Source of the DNA: Arion vulgaris
Lineage: Eukaryota > Mollusca > Gastropoda > Stylommatophora > Arionidae
NCBI GenBank assembly: GCA_020796225.1
Contig: CM036754.1
Location: 18,304,867-18,368,866 of the forward strand
DNA length: 64,000 nt
Direction of reading: 5' to 3'
This document shows, piece by piece, positions 21,920 to 33,159 of the stretch; the first letter of the stretch is position 1; every line of letters starts with the position of its first letter. Under the pieces are notes generated by a model. The model did no database searches, was not told the origin of the DNA, and saw only the letters and a program-made list of their open reading frames with translations. The translations under genes were made by a program, and so were the position numbers.

Positions 21920-22620
21920 TCTTCCGGGACACGATGTTTTTTATAAGCCAATTCTCCTCGATATGCAGGTCTTGTAGGATGTCTTTGTTTTTTCTCTTCT
22001 CTGTCCAGGATGTTCTATGAACGTTTCTGTAACACATTTATCATATCAATCCATATTTTGTACACGGATTTTCTCGGGAACAGTACTCGACAGAAACACA
22101 TCCATAAACATCTTTGAAATCAGCGTGTAAAAGTACAAATAACACACAATGGTTACTACGCAACAAAAAGTGTGCAGAATAGTGCATTTTCAGAGACAGA
22201 GAAATGTAAAGTTAAACTTAACTAAACATTATGTTCCCCATAGAGAGTTAGAAACTACACGTTACAAGTTAAGAGTACATACATTACATATAAACAACAT
22301 ACAAGCAAATTAGAAACTAGGTGCGCTTGTTATGTCTTCCCTAATGACCAGCATTTCGTGGAAATTCCGTGGTTCAAGGCCAGCTTGGGTCAATAATTGT
22401 CGATATGCAAACGGTACTCGATTGGACTACGTTCCTTGATTCTTGACTTGTTTACTTGGGGGAAATCTTATTTATAAGTCAAGTACTTATATAGTCGAAC
22501 TAAGGCTCACATGAATGGCGATGGACATTGGTGATAAGGAAACGAGAACAATGAGGTTTTTGTAAGAACCCCAGGGGAAGCAACGGAAGCGAAGAATATG
22601 ATCAATAAATAGACAGTGTA
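21920..22620. other. Gene-free stretch
   Basis: No recognisable domain, array or TE end seen. Confidence 0.45.
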
Positions 22621-22649
22621 CAAGTATTAAGAGCTTACGAAAAACAAAT

Positions 22650-22745
22650 TGACAAACACAGGATTTGAACCACTTGCCCTTATTACTTACGAAACCCATT
22701 GCATAGCATAGCAACACGAGCGTTCTTAACGGCTCTGGCAAAAGC
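22650..22745 (-). mobile_element. tRNA-like SINE head (weak)
   Basis: On the minus strand a possible A box precedes 'gggcaagtggttcaaatcct', which resembles a B box. No second copy was identified, so this may be an unrelated tRNA pseudogene. Confidence 0.3.
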
Positions 22746-22759
22746 GAGTCACCAGCTCT

Positions 22760-23405
22760 ATAACTGGGCCCCTAATAGCCGCAGGGGTAAAATACCAGGC
22801 TATGACTGGGGTAAGTCAGACAAAAACCCAGGGGAGGTGTGATTCCCCGATAGGTGAAGCGGATGCTGGGCTCGTCGGTGCGTGGACAAGTCCTGATCCC
22901 CACCAAGAACGCACCCTGGTTAGAAAAAGCGGAGAAGGAATATCCTAAAAACTTCTGATGTCTGACAGGCAGTGTTGGGAAGAGCCAGGACATGGATAGG
23001 AAGACTCCATAACTTCCACCACCGAAGATGGACATGTCAGCCAGAATGTCGTGGACACCCAGAAATGGAAAAGGACATCAACGCACAGTACGGTTAGTGA
23101 GTATGTTCAGATATTTGATATTTACTAAGATATGGGGTTGCTCCTGTGGACTGCTGCCAGGCGGGAGAGCGCCGGATCCCAAGCCTCGAAGGAATCCACC
23201 CCAAGCTACTGACAGTAGCTCTGCGCATCGAAGAACCAGGATTAAGCAGAGTATTGCCACTGGTCAAAACAAGAACAGCACACTAAAGATAACGCAATGG
23301 AATGCAGAAGGTGTTGCTAGACATAAACTCGAACTGCAAAAATTCCTACACGAACAACAGATCGACGTCATCTGTATACAGGAAACCCATCTAAATAAAA
23401 CAATC
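22760..23405 (+). pseudogene. LINE 5' region: 5' UTR-like plus start of endonuclease
   Basis: A G/C-richer leader with poly-G/C motifs precedes a frame (23028-23423) that reads LKITQWNAEGVARHKLELQK and CIQETHLN, the N-terminal motifs of an APE endonuclease. The Asn of QWNAEG and the Glu of QETHL match catalytic positions in the family. It stops abruptly at a (CA)n run near 23405, so it is 3'-truncated or internally deleted. Confidence 0.75.
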
Positions 23406-23565
23406 ACACACACACACATATAGGTGCACACAACTAGACCCCTAATTTCGAACACACACACATTTACCTAAATTCTAGCACACATAAACGCACACACACA
23501 CACTCTCTCTCTTTCTCTCTCGCGCGCGCGCTCTCTCTCTCTCATACACACACAGAGCCATCTCT
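23405..23565. repeat. (CA)n, (CT)n and (GC)n simple repeats
   Basis: Mixed microsatellite of 'acacac', 'ctctctct' and 'cgcgcgcg' runs separating the LINE 5' fragment from the SINE downstream. Confidence 0.9.
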
Positions 23566-23712
23566 TCTGATATCCCATAGACCCTACCTGAGTAGGAATC
23601 TCCGCAACACTAAGCATATCACTACACGTCTAGAGTTGTTGGAGGTTTCTGGGTTTTAAAGAAAGCCAGGAACTCTCGCCCACTCAAATATAAGAAACAG
23701 AGTGAAAACCCA

Positions 23713-23992
23713 TAATTCCTGGGGGCTCAAATAAACAGAAGAACTAATATCCCAACCACAGAAACAAAGCAGTAACACTGCAACATACGAGACACGTCGT
23801 AAGTGGCGACTGATGTAGGGACCAAGGAAGCTACCAGTCAATAAAAAGCGTCGCAAAAATCGGATGTGCTGGCCTACTTGTATGTGCATAACTGGGACAA
23901 TGTACACTCGCTCTTAGGCTCAGATCAGATACAAATCACAAGAGCCATTTAACAAGTGGTCGACATGGAGCGTTCTAAAAAGAAGAAGAAAC
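23713..23992 (+). mobile_element. SINE family B, copy 2 (diverged)
   Basis: Recognisable from 'cgtcgtaagtggcgactgat', 'aataaaaagcgtcgcaaaaa' and 'tcggatgtgctggcctactt' to an (AAG)n tail at 23979-23990. The 5' end is degraded. Confidence 0.75.
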
Positions 23993-24129
23993 GAAGCTCT
24001 TAGTTCTAAGTTATAGCGGACAAACCAGCTAAGAAAGGAGCAGCAGAGGAACAAAGGAATCAAATAATCACTTTCCAGGACAAATAAACACTCATCAAGG
24101 CCGTTAGAAAAGAAAGCCAGCAAATAGAC

Positions 24130-24346
24130 AATTACCACTATCTAGATAGAGCAAGACATGTGATATTGTTTCGACGCAAACCTGGACACAACAGACTGAA
24201 CAGACATCTACACAGACTAAAACTAGTTCCATCATCTACATGTACATGTGGATAGACAACACAGACAGCTGAACACATCCTGCAAGGTTGTCACCTAATG
24301 AATCAACTGCGGAAAGAACACTGGCCAACAGAGACAGACATTCACA
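24130..24346 (+). pseudogene. LINE RNase H C-terminal part (left half)
   Basis: Reads ARHVILFRRKPGHNRLNRHL, a CTCG zinc-like pair, and TAEHILQGCHLMNQLRKEHW, then is cut by the hAT element. The ORF resumes at 25661. One in-frame stop lies near 24255. Confidence 0.78.
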
Positions 24347-25652
24347 CAGCGCCGGATTAGCCTAGTAGCAGAAGTAGCAAATGCTACGGGCCCCGCGCTT
24401 CTAGGGGGCCCCGCGCCTATGTGACAGAGATTAAAATGGAAAAAATAACCAGATGTTATATCAAAAACACGTACGCAGTCTGAATTTTTTAATGTCGTAT
24501 GTGATAGTGCTGAATCCAACGAAATGGAAGCAGAAAATACAAAAGACGTGTCCCACTGTGTAGTAGATGAAAGCAGTGCTATAGAAGCATCATCATTACC
24601 AATACTACCATTAAATCAGCAACTCTTTACGATTTAGCCACATTTTTCACAAGACAAACTGAAATCGAATGTACAGAAAGTCCTCTCAATTTAGCCATAT
24701 CATCTTCAAGCCAAAGAGAGGCAGAAAGCACAGCACATGCTTCTAATGAAGCAACATCTTCTACAAGCCTAAAACACAACGAAAGTAAAATTTACTCCAA
24801 TGATATTGGTGAATGGCCAAACAATTTCAATCGAGATTATTGGATTGTGAAAGAAAGTAGCGAAGTGCAACATATGAACAGTGATTTCATGTCTTAAAAA
24901 AAACATACGATAAAGAAAACAATCCACGATTTTGTCGAAAGTCGTTTTTCACATAAACACATACACCAACAAACAAAACTCTCGTGAGAGATTGGTTGTG
25001 TTATACAGATACTAAAGGACAACTGTTCTGTTTTGTTTGCAAAGTTATTGATTTAGGCTGTACCATAGAGTGACTGGTGTATTTGGAATACTCCGGCAGT
25101 TAAAATCTATTACAGCAGAAGAGGTATTGAAAAGAACTCCAAATATTGTCAGCTCTTACCAAGAGGATTTGGAAGAAAGCCTAGGCGACGAACTTATGCA
25201 GTTCACTGAACTTCTTAAAACTAATGTAGCTGCTGCTATTAATAATGAAAAACATGAGGCTCTTGAACTGCAATTTTATAAACTTATAATGGAAAATTCA
25301 TTAGAGTCGTATTTCCCAAATGTAGAAATAGTCTTACGAATTTACTTGTTTTTAATGATTACTAACTGAAGCGGAGAAAGTTCTTTTTCGACATATAAAA
25401 GCGTATTCGAGCGTATAAAAAGTGAGTTCAGGAACATGATGGGACAAGATTATCTAAATAACCTCACCTTAATGAACATTGAATGTAATTTACTTAGAGA
25501 AATTAATTTGTCTAGTATTATCTCTAAATTTGTTCACATTAAATCGAGACAAGTTTGTTTGTAAAAGTTGTGTTTTATTTTATTATCATACAAAATCTAG
25601 GGCCCCGCGCTAAAATTTGCTACGGGCCCCGCGCTAGCCTAATCCGGCACTG
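24347..25652 (+). mobile_element. hAT transposon, internally deleted, inserted in a LINE
   Basis: A 1306-bp element with inverted ends 'cagcgccggattag' and 'ctaatccggcactg' and 8-bp TSDs 'cattcaca' (24339-24346) and 'cattcata' (25653-25660), one mismatch. The subterminal 'gctacgggccccgcgc' appears in inverted copies at both ends. The left part codes for a TTF/ZMYM-type N-terminus (EWPNNFNRDYWI, CFVCKVI) and the right part for the hAT dimerisation region (YFPNVEIVLRIYLFLMITN, GESSFST, LNNLTLMNIECNLL). Most of the DDE region is missing, and stops are present, so it is non-autonomous. Confidence 0.9.
25070..25570 (+). pseudogene. hAT transposase C-terminal remnant
   Basis: Open frame 25070-25369, then after one stop the reading continues (SGESSFSTYKSVFERIKSEF, LNNLTLMNIE) to a stop near 25563. 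The family fold and dimerisation motifs are those of ZMYM/TTF-type hAT proteins. The Cys usually present just before SGE is replaced by the stop. Confidence 0.8.
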
Positions 25653-25660
25653 CATTCATA

Positions 25661-25775
25661 TAAAGCTGTTTGGAAGCCTTGATGAAGTAACAAACACAGC
25701 ATTATACATCCAGAAAACCGGACTCATTGTGTAGACATTAAACATCATCGAACGAGATGAAGAAGAAGAAGATTA
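25661..25775 (+). pseudogene. LINE 3' end (right half) with (GAA)n tail
   Basis: Continues the interrupted ORF as KLFGSLDEVTNTALYIQKTG then a stop near 25730, a short 3' UTR 'catcatcgaacgagat' and a (GAA)n tail. It is typical of the I-like LINE 3' ends in this window. Confidence 0.8.
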
Positions 25776-26044
25776 CACACATTTGACTAAACTATGCACC
25801 TTATCAAACGTTACACTTACTCTCAACTCTCTATATTTTTTAACTTCCTATCGGATCTGCATAGATACACATTCATTGAAGATTTACTTTGTCAAGTGTC
25901 CGTAAATAAAGTTACTTATCATAATAAAAGTTAAAACGAACATTGTTGATCTTTCTGCACTCAAGTTATTGAAGATACAGGGAAAAAAAACAACAATAAC
26001 TAAATACACAACACAACCGAACATTGCAGGGCAAAGTATCTTCT

Positions 26045-26078
26045 ATTTTCTTGTATATATATATATATATATATATGT
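26045..26078. repeat. (TA)n microsatellite
   Basis: About 12 'ta' units in an otherwise ordinary stretch. Confidence 0.9.
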
Positions 26079-26254
26079 AGTTGTCGTGTACCAGTCATCG
26101 ATTGCTTGAAACTCTTAGCGACATGATATATCAGTGGTTATCATCTTTTTTACAGGTAAGAACCACTTCACACACACCAAAAGACACTATAAAATGATGA
26201 TAATAAATGACCAGTTTGAGGTCGTAGGGACAATGGAACTTACTAAGAGGCTGA

Positions 26255-26585
26255 CAGTACAGAACCATTACGTTCTGAAAAGCAATGGGTGTCGTAAGAC
26301 ATAAAGGTTTGTGTTCGAAACCTGCATCTGGTCATTTGTTTTTTTTTCCGGAAACCTCTATAGCTTAACTCACGAGCATCTATCATCAAACATATCTTTT
26401 AATCTTCCAAGGGACCATCGCCGGTGCTGTGGAGTTTGTGCACTGCCGCTGAGATCTTCTTGTGTAAGAAAGATATCGGAGCACATTTGGAAACTCACCG
26501 AAGTGCATTGATGATGGTCATATCAGTCAATCAATCATTCAATCAATCAATCATTCAATCAATCAATCAATCAATCACCTGACGA
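26255..26585 (+). mobile_element. SINE family G, copy 3
   Basis: A tRNA-like head with 'tgtgttcgaaacc' near 26312-26324, a body shared with copies 1 and 2 ('ggagtttgtgcactgccgct', 'actcaccgaagtgcattgat') and an uninterrupted (TCAA)n/(CAAT)n tail to about 26577. Confidence 0.82.
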
Positions 26586-26651
26586 ACCTTGTTTGTCTGA
26601 TTTTTATTCTTTTGATAAAGTTTCTTTGTGCTCAGGCCTGATTTAAAACCT

Positions 26652-26704
26652 CATCATTTGTTTTCTTCTCTGTCCATGGAGATTTCAGCATTCTTATGTA
26701 AAAC
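26652..26704 (-). pseudogene. LINE fragment, left of the LTR insertion
   Basis: Matches 35765-35820 in reverse ('tgtccatggagatttcagca'). The homology continues at 28454 after the LTR, so the two pieces were once contiguous. Confidence 0.65.
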
Positions 26705-26813
26705 TGTAACAGTTTCACTGTTATCCTAATTAGGGGTATAGTCGGTCAACCCCCTTATTGCACTAGGTGTCCTTGAGTCTGTAGGTAAACACCTTGTTTA
26801 CTAATTCTTGGTT

Positions 26814-27066
26814 ACGCCTCAGTGGTTCCTGGGCCAAATTTGGGTGTAAAATAGAACCACTGTTACCTGTCATGCATGTCGTAAGAGGCGACTATGGAGG
26901 TTTGGCTGAAATCGGATGCACATGTCCTAAACGTGTAGAAGTCTATGTGTTTAGGGCCTACCAAACCAATGTGCAACGTATACACGTTCTTGGCAAAGAT
27001 CAAACATATCACAAAGAGTGATTCAAATTGGTCGTAAAGAACGAACGCAAAGAAGAAGAAGAAGAA
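26814..27066 (+). mobile_element. SINE family A, copy 3, inside the LTR
   Basis: A 253-bp copy with perfect 12-bp TSDs 'taattcttggtt' at 26802-26813 and 27067-27078. Core 'gcatgtcgtaagaggcgact' and (AAG)n tail intact. It is younger than the LTR insertion. Confidence 0.92.
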
Positions 27067-27194
27067 TAATTCTTGGTTGCTGACCATCAGTTTACAAACT
27101 CGGGTCATTGGTTTATCCCATGGTATTCGAGGACTCCCTAAAACTCGGTAATCTAGAGACCAGGACAGGGGCCAGCTGGGATTTGGGAGGACTT

Positions 27195-27485
27195 AAGTTA
27201 GTAGGGATATATTCAGTTGAACTTTAGATTTTACAGGACACAAACTACTGAGGAGATATAGTTATAGACAGGAAGAGAAAAGGACTTAAGTTAGTAGATA
27301 TATATTCAGTGGAACTTTAGATTTACAGGAGAGACGGCACAAACTACTGAGGAGATATAGTTATAGACAGGAAGAGAAAAGGACTTAAGTTAGTAGGGAT
27401 ATATTCAGTGGAACTTTAGATTTACAAGAGAGACGGCACAAACTACTGAGGAGATATAGTTATAGACAGGAAGAGAAAAGGACTC
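27195..27485. repeat. About 98-bp x3 tandem repeat within the LTR
   Basis: Three copies of 'ggacttaagttagtagggat' followed by 'atattcagtggaactttaga' and 'tatagttatagacaggaaga'. The first copy lacks about 13 bp ('gagagacggc'). Confidence 0.88.
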
Positions 27486-27554
27486 GAAGAGGAACACTAA
27501 GCTTTGAACAGTGAGGAGATAGTCAGAAGTTAACTAGCAAGTGAATAAATATTG

Positions 27555-27820
27555 TTTCATATCGGAGGACATATAACCTAATCATCGATGAATATTGGTT
27601 TGTTGTGAACAAACACCAGAGACCAAGACTTGATGACCAGAGAATATTGTTTTCTTATGCGGAGGACATATAACCTTCCAAATCATCAGATGAATATTGG
27701 TTTGTTGTGAACAAACAGAGACCAGAACCTTGTGACCAGATATTGTTTTCTTATGGAGACTATAACCCAAATCATCAGATGAATATTGGTTTTTGTGAAC
27801 AAACACCCAGAGACCTGATG
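27555..27820. repeat. About 90-bp x3 degenerate tandem repeat within the LTR
   Basis: Three copies of 'gatgaatattggtttgttgt' plus 'gaacaaacaccagagacc' and 'atattgttttcttatg', with small indels. Confidence 0.85.
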
Positions 27821-28453
27821 ACCAGAGACCAGACGACCCGGTTCTAGAGAGGCCACTTCTACGACCTAGGCCGAGACGACGTCCGAACTTTTAGTATGAG
27901 GATTCAAAAACAAACATTAACACTTGTAAAATTAACTGTATTCGAGGAACTAGAAAACCCTGTTCAACGAACTTTTCAGTGACGGGAGAGAGTTCAGAGA
28001 GCGGCCACTTGTAGACCACTGTATTTCTGAACAGAGTGTGCAACCACTAGCATACACAGAATTGCTGGCGATGACCATGTCAAATCCTTAGGCTGATGGG
28101 AGTTGACGCTAAGGTAAAGAAGAATTTATGAACTAAGATATATTGTTTAATTATGAATTGAATTAAATTGCGGTGAACTTATAGAGATAGACGGTTTCCA
28201 ATTAGAGTATAGAAGGAATTAGGTTGATGTGAGTTGATGCCGAGGATTGATTTATTAAGATATACATTACAGGTGTCTAAAGTGACGTTGAGTTAGGAGA
28301 GTTACCTGTGAATCAATATTTTTCTTTGATATTAAAATGTATTGTTTTGAAGACCTAAGTGTCTACTTATGTGTGTTCCTTGCTCTTCATGAGAGATTAA
28401 ATAAACACTACTACCTCTTTTAACTGGGACCTTGTACCAGCTAGTCTGTTACA

Positions 28454-28636
28454 AAACCACATCTCTGTGGCTTCCCACGATCTTATATATTGATTGCTTG
28501 TTCATTTACCATATTTTTCTGCCATACATAAGTATTGGTTCAATATAGCACTGAAGTACTCGTTCCACAGTGTCGTTGGAAGTTAAGTCACGCATAGTGT
28601 GTTTTTCATTTTCATGAAAGTTGCTTCGCTTGAGCT
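28454..28636 (-). pseudogene. LINE RT C-terminal fragment, right of the LTR
   Basis: Near-identical to 35815-35975 ('gccatacataagtattggtt'). It encodes, in reverse, the PMTLRK and YIEPILMYG region of an RT C-terminus. A MITE follows immediately. Confidence 0.7.
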
Positions 28637-28775
28637 CAGGGCCGGGTATATTTTCTCTGTATGATGCAAGTCTTCGAAATGTCACCCCTTAAATGTTTTT
28701 TTTCTTTAAAATAACCTTCGAATGTGAGCTTAAAAAAAACCCTGCACAAAATGTATGAATACTACTTTTATTTTG
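28637..28775. mobile_element. MITE family M, copy 1 (one end recognised)
   Basis: Starts 'cagggccgggtatattttct' and shares 'gatgcaagtcttcgaaatg' and 'aaaataaccttcgaatgtga' with the copy at 53873. The opposite end was not found, so it may be a longer relative or broken. Confidence 0.6.
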
Positions 28776-29650
28776 AAAAATATAAACTACTTTAAAATAA
28801 TAATGTCAACTGCAACAATCTACTACAGTTTTATCCTTCTGACTTTAACAAATTCGTTAATTAAGGATGTGTTGTCTAGAGTTGGCAGCCAATGTAGATT
28901 CAATAGAATAGAAATTGATGACAGATTTTTAAGTTTTGTTTGGCTTATTGAACTTCTTAAGTAGTGTTTTATTCATTTTTATTTGGAAAAACATCCTATC
29001 ATGCTATTAAAATAGGGTAGATAAAATAACGATAGAAATGAGTTGCCAAGCTTGTAAGATTTATAGGTAACAGAACATAATAACTAGATAACGAATATTC
29101 CAAATTGACAGCTATAGTCCGTTCAACCTGTCATGCCAACAGATACAAATTTGTATCTTTGTAACCATGTGATGAAATAACATGAAAACTTGCATGTGAA
29201 CTGCACATATTCCCGACGCTACAAACTATTTTTTACCATTCAAACAATCATACCATCTAGAAGTTTCCTTCTTTGTGCTATATATTTAACGCGTCCATTG
29301 GCATGGTTGAATAAAACTCATGTTTACAGCCATTTAATACATTGAAGATAAAAATAGCAACATTTAGGACGAAATCCGTGATTTTTAAAACAATTCTTGC
29401 ATTCTCCATGCACCAAATAGACGGACTTGAACATGGTAATTAAATGACGTCATATGTGCGACACTGACATTTAGTTAAAGGCGTATACCGAAATTAGTGT
29501 GAGGCTATTGGGTCATTTTGTTGACTTCTCAAAAAAGTCATAGATATAACATTTCTAATGAGTTTGAAATTACAATGCAAAAAGTGTCATTAATACTATA
29601 AGCGCATTTCCACAAAGAGGCACATCTCACTCTCTCTCCTCTCTATCTCT
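28775..29650. other. Gene-free stretch
   Basis: AT-rich and without recognisable coding. Contains a perfect 18-bp palindrome 'agatacaaatttgtatct' at 29141-29158. Confidence 0.45.
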
Positions 29651-29654
29651 CTGG

Positions 29655-29725
29655 ATCGTTCTTTTCGGCCATTTTATCATTCTTATTGTGATATATAAAC
29701 AGCCTTTGCCAAGAACGCTTGTTTT
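29655..29725 (-). mobile_element. Diverged 3' part of a family A SINE
   Basis: 'cgttcttttcggccatttta' then 'gtgatatataaacagccttt' and 'gccaagaacg' match the 3' region of family A in reverse. The rest of the element is absent or beyond recognition. Confidence 0.5.
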
Positions 29726-29879
29726 ACGTTACAATCTTGGGTACCATTTGGAGCTCTAGTGCTTGTCCTTCGGCGACGTGTCCAATTTCAACCAGCGTTT
29801 ACTGGGTATGCTCTCCGTCAGCCTTTGACTGTCCCCAGCCAACCTGAAAGGCAGCAGGCTACTATTTTCTTTTAAGGTA

Positions 29880-30900
29880 TCGATCCTTAGACGACCTACC
29901 CTCTCGGGCTGTTGAACGTCATCTGTCCAGGTTGCCGGTATTTTTGTGAACTACTTGGTTTTCCTTCCGTTCAGTTTTGTGTACGGTTTGCTACACTAGC
30001 CTTTGATTGTCCCCAATCTAACTACAAGGCAGTAGTAGTTTGCTGCGAGCAGAAACGCGCACTGGATTCAAGCCTCTGCTGGGCTTTCCAGTTTTCTGCA
30101 CCTTTTGTTGGTCCGCTCACCACTACGCCTGCCACGCTCCCTCGCCATCAGCGCCATGCACGTCTATACACCGGTGGGCCCACCCGTGCATCGTCCGCAT
30201 GCGTGCTCGCTCTGTCCTGGTACCTTCCCCAACATTTCCATTACTTCTTACCGTGCTCACATTTACCAGCCTCTAGGCTGTCCGGACACTGGGCTCAAGT
30301 CAGGCCCCACCTCAGGGCTCCGAGTTTCACTTTATGTGGACCCACATGCAACTCATCTCTGGCCCAAGTTTTGCTCCACACGGGCCCACGTCTCTTCTCT
30401 GGATGCACCACTCATCCCTTTATGGTTATCCGTTCAGCTTTTCCTATCGGCCGGAAGAGACGTGCAATAATAGTCACTCTGATATTCCGCTCGTCTGTGT
30501 TGCAGGCGGATCTCATCCAACGTGACTACGTCTGCATCCCTGCCCGCGCCAGAGTAGCTCTCCCTCGATCCCTACTCGCTTAGCCAGACAAGAACCAATG
30601 TCTGTTACCAGGGTCACCACGTGGAGGTGGGGTAGGATCTTGATTAGTGTCAGCTCACTAATCCTGGCGCGGCGTTGTCCCAATGCGCCTTTGACCCCAG
30701 GCACATATGTGTCATCTATACCACAGTATACAAGAACCAAAGTAAAGAACTATTTTATTGTAAATATACCCCCTACCACATATGTTAACACACGCACATT
30801 GTACCGAAGAAGTAGCGATTTAAAGATAACGTCTCCAAGTAGCTCCGCCATTGCCAATCCCAAGCCTGGACGCGAAAGGGGATGACATTATGACATGGCA
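29880..30900. other. GC-richer island, no gene called
   Basis: Markedly higher GC than its surroundings (many ccc/ggg and CG dinucleotides) with overlapping open frames in all three plus phases, the longest at 29912-30583. None shows a recognisable motif. It could be the 5' region of an unidentified TE, or foreign or genic DNA. Confidence 0.3.
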
Positions 30901-31424
30901 GCTAACTTTAACTGTAATGTAAATTTTTTAATTTTAAAACAATAATACAACCAAGTCTACATTTCTTGTTTATTTCCTGACACCATTGCAAGTATCAACA
31001 TTTGCCCCAATGTATAAGCTGGGATGATACGCCTTTGAATGAGACTTGACATCAAATGTCCTATTGGTGCGTTTTTTGTAAAAACTAAAATTATGTGCCA
31101 GTCTCGCCAAATATGCCTCCAACATCAAAGGAGACCGTTATATTTCAAAATCCAGGTTTCCTATAGCAATTTCTTCCAGCAGACATTTGCCTCGGTATAA
31201 TTCTCAGATTGGGTGCAAAGTTTCGCTACTGTAGAATCGATGGTTTTGCGACAATTCGCACTGGACTGTGGGCATGAGTTGTTGATTTTACAGCTGTTTT
31301 GACATATGCCTTTTTAAAAACGTGTTATTGTATTGTCTCCACTTCAATGTATATGAATTTGGTAAAAATAGAGCAATAAATAACAAACGGAAAAGTAGAC
31401 AAATGCAAATATTTCTGAAGCTAT

Positions 31425-31460
<36 letters not shown>

Positions 31461-31865
31461 ACTCACTCTCTCTCACAGAATGCAAAAGTAGTCAATAGGA
31501 CACACATAACTCTCTATTTATCACACACAGACACACATTCCGCACCTGAAATATACCCAGTCCATACAAATGCTCCTTTTTATTCGAGTCCCTATTGTCA
31601 TAACATAATCATTTTCAATGATAATAAGTAATTACAATTTCTGTAAAAACAACAATTCTCTTACCTGATCTACTTATTAAACACAAAAACTGAAATAGTA
31701 TAAATGCAAAAAATATTATACTGTTACAGATATATTATATATCTGATTTACTGATTTAAACACAGCACAGTCACTTGCCACTTCTCGAGACAAACTAACA
31801 TTAAAATCAAATATTGTTAATAATCGTAAGTTCAAAGCAGAATTATCAGCATATTCTTCTTCTTC
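30900..31865. other. Gene-free stretch with a (CT)n microsatellite
   Basis: AT-rich with a (CT)n run at about 31422-31472 and no coding motif seen. Confidence 0.5.
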
Positions 31866-33141
31866 TTCTTCAGCGATCTCTGGTCATGTGCTTAATTTAC
31901 TGTGGACCACAAACTGGGCAGACAGCTTCAGGTCTGTCAGGTTTCCCCAAAGCTTAGTTTCAGGTCGACTGGGTGTGGCCACATGTTGCTTCTCAGCTCA
32001 CACAGAAGAGGACAGTCTTGCAGGATATGCTCTGGTGTCTGTTCTGCCTGCTGACACTGGCAGAGAGCTGTTTGACTTATTCCTAGTCTGTATAAGTGTT
32101 TGTTGAGTCTGCAGTGTCGGTGCGTAGTCGAAATATAATGACCTGGTCTGTTCTGCTTAGGTCTTTGAGGGGTCTTTTCCATAATCATATCCAGTGTTTG
32201 TCTTCCAGTCTACTGCAGATTTTCTCTGTATGAGGGTTTTGACCTCTTGAAAAGACAAGGGTTGGTAAATTTGCTCTTTGGCACTGCCCTCCTTAGCTAA
32301 GACATCAGCACTCTCATTGCCTGCAATGCCACAGTGAGATGGAATCCACTGCAAGTGAATTTCTGCCTTTTCTGAAAGCTGAACAAGTTCTCTTTGTAGT
32401 TTTTGTACTGTGCTGTCAGTGGATTTAGCCTTCAGGGCTTGTATAGCTGACAATGAGTCTGTAAGAAATTCCATCTTGCTTGCAGCTGCTTGCAGCTTAT
32501 TCATGTGCTGTGCTGCCATCAGAAGGGCTATGAGTTCTGCTTTGTAGTTGGAACATATTCTTCCAGTAGGAGCCGCTAGAGACACAGTGGTAGCATCTGG
32601 GTGCCTAATGTACACTCCTGCTCCACCATTCATGGTTGCCTCCATTGCCGATCCATCTGTGTAAATTCTTATCCAGCTGTCTTCTGGAAACATGTAATGG
32701 AGATGTTCCATTGTAATTGCTTTTTCACTAGATTAGGCTCAGCATCTTTGCTTAATAATTTAGGGATGGAGGTTGAGAAGTTTAGTGGTACTGAGTCTGG
32801 TTCCCAGTGATCAAAAAGCAATTCTTCAGGTATGGAATTATGATTTAGTAGTTCCAAGTATGACTTTCCTATTTCTTTTGCTTTGTGGTTTAGACTTGTG
32901 CGCTTTAGTCTGTTCTTTGTTCTAGCCGCCATTTTTCATGCAGTGGATGGTGAGGCATTCTTTTGATCCTTTCAGTCTGTAGGATCACTTTTCTCCTTCT
33001 TCTGTCTTCCAAGGGCTGGATGTTGGCTGCCTTTTCCATTTCTACAATTGGTGTAGATTTCATGGCTCCCAAAATAGTACGCAGACACCTGTTTGTGTTT
33101 TTTCCAGTATCGATTTGTTTGAATGGGCTGCTGATATCCAT
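31866..33141 (-). pseudogene. LINE 3' part with RNase H and (GAA)n tail
   Basis: The minus strand reads GAMKSTPIVEMEKAANIQPL, LLFDHWEPDS, then RNase H (32711-32157) with IYTDGSAMEA, AELIALLMAAQ, LTDSLSAIQALK, WIPSHCGIAGNESADVLAKE. A tail follows: LYRLGISQTALCQCQQAEQT, PEHILQDCPLL and, shifted, LWGNLTDLKLS. It ends 'accagagatcgctgaagaag' with a (GAA)n tail at 31857-31875. Frameshifts near 32930, 32690 and 32170. It is the same family as 44170-44545. Confidence 0.85.
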
Positions 33142-33159
33142 ATTGCACTTATGGGCTGC

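Larger units (their letters stand above)
26705..28453. mobile_element. Probable solo LTR, Ty3/Gypsy-like
   Basis: Begins TGTAACAG and ends CTGTTACA, an 8-bp perfect inverted terminus, flanked by the 4-bp direct repeat 'aaac' (26701-26704 and 28454-28457). It interrupts a LINE copy whose uninterrupted counterpart is at about 35815. A polyadenylation-like AAATAAA lies about 50 bp from the right end at 28399. About 1.5 kb remains after subtracting the SINE inside. No gag/pol. TG...CA ends and a 4-5-bp TSD fit LTR elements; Gypsy is inferred from the terminal sequence. Confidence 0.75.

Noticed and set aside
29912..30583. 223-codon plus-strand frame in the GC-rich island
   Set aside because: Three phases are open in the same interval and no domain is visible; kept only as an unexplained island.
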